Shown here: one piece after another, positions 35,050-36,579 of the stretch
How the letters are laid out: each line of letters begins with the position of its first letter
Position numbering within the stretch: the first letter of the stretch is position 1
Origin: Microcaldota archaeon
GTDB taxonomy: Archaea > Micrarchaeota > Micrarchaeia > Micrarchaeales > CABMGC01
DNA: 36,579 nucleotides
Assembly (NCBI GenBank): GCA_021848065.1
Contig: JAJZNA010000019.1
Location: 1 to 36,579, forward strand
Direction of reading: 5' to 3'
Notes under the pieces: model-generated
The model's database searches: none
What the model was told of the DNA's origin: nothing
Seen by the model: only the letters and a program-made list of their open reading frames with translations
Position numbers and translations under genes: made by a program

Positions 35050-36237
35050 ATGGCAAACTGGAGAAAACGTATTAATAGCGTGCCGCAGATTAACTTTCGG
35101 GATACCTTGAACTACGATGTCGACCTGCTTGAGAGGCTAGTAGCCATAGACACGAACAGCGTTGAGAGCAAGAACTATGAACAGATGGCAGCCCTGCTCA
35201 AAGGCGAGCTAAAGGAGGCCGGGGCAAAAGTTGAGGTCTTACGTGCTGATGCAAAGGACGGGAGGCCAAGGCCAAATGTGATAGGGCATATAGACAATGG
35301 CGCGGAGGAGACGCTGGGGCTCAACGCGCATTTCGACACCGTGCAGACAGATCCGAGAGGGTGGAAGACCGACCCGTTTAGGCTTGAAGTCCATGGGGAC
35401 AAGGCATTTGGAAGGGGAACTGCAGATGACAAATCGGCAATTGTGGCTGCCCTTTCCGCGTTGAAGAAAGCGGAAAGCAAGGTAAACTTGGAGATAATGT
35501 TCACATGTGATGAAGAGATAGGGGGAGAGTATGGGGTTGGCTGGCTTGTCAGCAAGATGAGGCACAAGATAAGGAGCGAGCGCGTGGTGGTGCTGGACGG
35601 AAGAAGGAGGATAGTTGTGGGGGCTTGCGGAAGGGCGCCGGGGAAGATAACCGTTACAGGGGCAGAGACCCATTCTGCGTACCCGTTCCTTGGAAAGAAT
35701 GCAATAACATCATCATTGCCATTCCTGAGCAAGATCCAGAAATTCGAGGATGTGGCTGCAAAGTACGTGTCTAAATTTGATAATGGGGAAAGGAAGATTT
35801 ACGGCAGATTCAACCTTACGGTATTGAGGTCTGGGGTACAGGACAACGTCATACCAGGCAGGCTCGAAGCCTTATTTGACCTTAGGAACATACCAGAAGT
35901 GCCGATGAATGTTATGGCGCAAAAGTTCAGGCAATATTTTGAAAGGGTGGCAAAGGAGTGCAAAGTTGACGCAGAGCTTGAATTCTCCTACATTCAGAAC
36001 GGCTTCATAACCAACCCGAAAGAGAAGCTTGTTAGGAAGTTCTCAGAAGCAGCAGATGACTCGGAACTCTACGGTGCATTCGGAGGTGATGATGGCAGAT
36101 TCTTCCATAAGGCAGGCATACCGGTTTTGGACTATGGTGCCCAGAATGAGAGTATGCATAAAGACAATGAATATGTAAGTATTAAAGAGATGAATAGGGC
36201 CAGGGATACTTTGGCAAGGCTTCTTGAGATTTTCTAA
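35050..36237 (+). CDS. M20-family metallopeptidase/deacylase (ArgE/DapE-like)
   Basis: LGLNAHFDTVQTDPRGWKTDPF, GRGTADDKSAIVAAL, FTCDEEIGGEYG, FGGDDGRFFHKAGIPVLDYG. Confidence 0.92.
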   Translation: MANWRKRINSVPQINFRDTLNYDVDLLERLVAIDTNSVESKNYEQMAALLKGELKEAGAKVEVLRADAKDGRPRPNVIGHIDNGAEETLGLNAHFDTVQTDPRGWKTDPFRLEVHGDKAFGRGTADDKSAIVAALSALKKAESKVNLEIMFTCDEEIGGEYGVGWLVSKMRHKIRSERVVVLDGRRRIVVGACGRAPGKITVTGAETHSAYPFLGKNAITSSLPFLSKIQKFEDVAAKYVSKFDNGERKIYGRFNLTVLRSGVQDNVIPGRLEALFDLRNIPEVPMNVMAQKFRQYFERVAKECKVDAELEFSYIQNGFITNPKEKLVRKFSEAADDSELYGAFGGDDGRFFHKAGIPVLDYGAQNESMHKDNEYVSIKEMNRARDTLARLLEIF

Positions 36238-36425
36238 ATCAGGGCTTTGGTAGGCAGAGCATTGGGCATGCTTTGCAGCGCTATGCCCCCAACATGCGAC
36301 AACAGGCCAGGGCATGCAGTTTAGTGGCAGTTAAGGGCCTTGGAGAAACGCTTATAAGCTTTTTTATGCAAGTAATGGTGGAACGTTCACGGTTAGTGCT
36401 CATTTTATCACTTTTAGGTGAATTA

Positions 36426-36579
36426 TTGTCGTCGAAGAGCGATCACGAACTCGTACCTGTGCATGAATTGATGAGTGATAAGGAAGTCGAATCCTTGCTT
36501 AGTAAGCTTAACATAACGCTGAACAACTTACCCAAGATACTGGAAAGCGACCCTCAGTCAGTCAAGCTTGGCGCAAGGC
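36426..36579 (+). CDS. rpoH: DNA-directed RNA polymerase subunit H, 5' part truncated by the window end
   Basis: TTG start with AGGTGA 4 nt upstream; MSSKSDHELVPVHELMSDKEVESLLSKLNITLNNLPKILESDPQSVKLGAR resembles archaeal RpoH (DHxLVPxHE...LPKIxxxDP); not in the ORF track because it is open-ended. Confidence 0.88.
   Translation, partial: MSSKSDHELVPVHELMSDKEVESLLSKLNITLNNLPKILESDPQSVKLGAR

Noticed and set aside
1-36579. CRISPR arrays, transposases, integrases, rRNA genes
   Set aside because: No regularly spaced repeats, DDE/recombinase motifs or rRNA signatures seen.

Overview
The window is gene-dense archaeal DNA. eL41, RpoH, KEOPS Kae1/Bud32, an archaeal-type TrpRS, a DUF359-type dephospho-CoA kinase and an intron-containing tRNA all point that way; an ARMAN/Micrarchaeota-like DPANN lineage is inferred, not proven. 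About 0.2-13.5 kb is a surface-glycan locus: a heptose pathway gmhA-hddA-gmhB, three sugar-nucleotide SDR enzymes, three glycosyltransferases, a Wzx-type flippase and FkbM-family methyltransferases. About 13.7-17 kb holds a DEAD-box helicase, a stand-alone Fic C-terminal-like domain and an AbiE-like toxin-antitoxin pair in reversed order behind an AT-rich palindrome. About 17-36.6 kb is mostly housekeeping: carB/carA, tRNA-Ile(UAU) with intron, SRP54, purA, a DRG-like GTPase, cysS, eL41, ahcY, bud32/kae1, trpS, tRNA-Gly, serA plus a class V aminotransferase, an M20 peptidase and a 5' fragment of rpoH. The most interesting items are below the ORF-track size cutoff or non-coding: (i) a 35-codon ORF with 13 Ser codons just upstream of the serine-biosynthesis genes, an attenuator-leader candidate; (ii) tRNA-Ile with a UAU anticodon and a 35-nt intron; (iii) a hidden eL41 gene with a TTG start; (iv) a 58-aa Cys-containing ORF in the glycan locus; (v) the reversed AbiE pair with a palindromic putative operator. 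No CRISPR array, rRNA or transposase was found. All assignments are by reading motifs; no search was run.
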